Source: Ruegeria atlantica
Lineage (GTDB): Bacteria; Pseudomonadota; Alphaproteobacteria; Rhodobacterales; Rhodobacteraceae
Reading direction: 5' to 3'
DNA length: 64,000 nucleotides
NCBI RefSeq assembly: GCF_013033965.1
Contig: NZ_WQFE01000001.1
Location: 1-64,000 of the forward strand
Shown: in pieces, positions 63,273 to 64,000 of the stretch
Layout: each line of letters starts with the position of its first letter
Position numbering within the stretch: the first letter of the stretch is position 1
Made by a program: the position numbers and the translations under genes
Notes under the pieces: model-generated
Database searches by the model: none
What the model was told of the DNA's origin: nothing
The model's input: only the letters and a program-made list of their open reading frames with translations

Positions 63273-64000
63273 CTACCCGTCTTCCGGAGGATAAATCGCG
63301 ACGCCGGTCAGCGTCTGGTTTACATGGATCGAGTTATACTGCTCACCATAGGTCGAAAACCCAACAACATGGTTTTCGGACAGTAAGCGGGAAATCTCGC
63401 CAGTCATCTGCTTTTCCTGCGCTTCAAGACGGCGCAGGATGCAATCACAGCCAAGGATCGTGTCCGGGCGGGCGGTCTGTGTCAGCACGGCGATTTCTTC
63501 CTCAAGATGCGAAACCATGTCCCGAGGTTCTGCCAGCGTAAGAACCAGCCCCTCATCTATCGCCGAAAAGAACACAAGGTCACCGTTGCCCGCGACACGC
63601 TGAATGGCCCGCACATGATGCTGGCCACCGATCTGAACAACCACCGGGTGGGCCGCAAAGGTAAAGGTCGTCAGCTGTTCCGGGTCTTTGCCAAGCAGAC
63701 GGGCATATTCGCGTGCGGCCGGCTCAGCGTTGATTTCCTGAACCACGCGGTTTGTAGGGTCGGCCTTGGTCACAACCATGCGCCGCGCTGTCGGCACCAG
63801 GTGATCCGTTTTGAATACTTTGACCGGGCAGCGTGTACGAACCTGCGTCAGGACAGCCGCGTTCTGCATGGCCTGACCGTCCTTCATCACATAGGTTGCA
63901 CCGAAACGGGTTCCGTCCCCCGCCGACCCACCGAACAAGGGCACCGGCCCCAGTCCAACGGCGAGTTCCGATGTCAACGCATCCTCTTTCGTCGACAGCC
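63273..64000 (-). CDS. FIST-domain nitric-oxide sensor, NosP-like (partial, truncated by the window end)
   Basis: C-terminal 242 residues are in the window and the frame stays open to base 64000. FIST_N tail: LVPLFGGSAGDG-like GPVPLFGGSAGDGTRFGATYVMKDG; FIST_C: NAEPAAREYARLLGKDPEQL and DTILGCDCILRRLEAQEKQMTGEISRLLSENHVVGFSTYGEQYNSIHVNQTL. Heme-binding NosP proteins of this family sense NO. It ends 3 bp before the kinase start, a NosP-NahK operon. The N-terminal part lies outside the window. Confidence 0.85.
   Translation of the reverse strand, partial: LSTKEDALTSELAVGLGPVPLFGGSAGDGTRFGATYVMKDGQAMQNAAVLTQVRTRCPVKVFKTDHLVPTARRMVVTKADPTNRVVQEINAEPAAREYARLLGKDPEQLTTFTFAAHPVVVQIGGQHHVRAIQRVAGNGDLVFFSAIDEGLVLTLAEPRDMVSHLEEEIAVLTQTARPDTILGCDCILRRLEAQEKQMTGEISRLLSENHVVGFSTYGEQYNSIHVNQTLTGVAIYPPEDG

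Overview
The window looks like chromosomal DNA of a Roseobacter-group alphaproteobacterium (Rhodobacteraceae). The evidence is the moderately high GC content, the gene families (DUF6324, MmcB, TadE/G minor pilins, NosP/NahK), the hom-glpX-recJ block, a nrdR-rib-nusB cluster, a dnaG-rpoD pair, and a tRNA-His with A73 and no G-1, a feature of this branch. I see no phage, insertion sequence or CRISPR array. Genus-level placement is not possible from the sequence alone.

Layout. 1-1.8 kb: two tandem TerB-like paralogues translationally coupled to a leaderless PhnD-like binding protein. 1.9-5.3 kb: a polar amino-acid ABC transporter (ATPase, binding protein, two permeases, strong terminator), whose first permease seems to start at ATT. 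5.3-9 kb: tRNA-His, a GNAT acetyltransferase, DUF6324, mmcB with a LexA box, an ArsR-SRPBCC pair with operators, a small membrane protein and a LuxR solo. 9-18.1 kb: the minus-strand riboflavin cluster nrdR-ribD-ribE-ribB-ribH-nusB, split between ribD and ribE by an opposing capsule-export block (kpsS, wza/kpsD-like, kpsC). 18.2-21.5 kb: YjbQ, a small secreted protein, DUF4166, a DCC-family protein and an AraC regulator. 21.6-27.7 kb: rpoD, dnaG, a small secreted protein and a glutamate-type dehydrogenase. 28-31 kb: three Tad-type minor pilin/von Willebrand genes. 31-37.7 kb: pirin, TetR, a lipoprotein, hom, glpX and recJ. 37.7-45.4 kb: two identical tRNA-Glu genes, then a seven-gene minus-strand V/A-type ATPase operon (B-D-I-K-E-DUF2764-A).

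45.5-64 kb is accessory. It holds a MATE exporter and a GMC dehydrogenase with a probable [3Fe-4S] motif, coupled to a Tat-exported partner. A visibly decaying DUF3604-PpiC-HupE operon follows, then a 1034-residue SAM/class III cyclase/ATPase/TPR protein and a serine hydrolase. Last come a TetR-controlled operon (flavin monooxygenase, bile acid:Na+ symporter-family carrier, two SDR-type dehydrogenases) and a NahK-like hybrid kinase beside a truncated FIST/NosP nitric-oxide sensor.

The most interesting items are the compact V/A-ATPase in an alphaproteobacterium (with possible alternative leader hairpins and a changed ion-site residue), the decaying HupE cluster, the two-subunit GMC dehydrogenase, the TetR-FMO-symporter-SDR operon, the ATT-initiated permease, and the bifunctional-looking RibB whose GTP cyclohydrolase half has lost its zinc cysteines.
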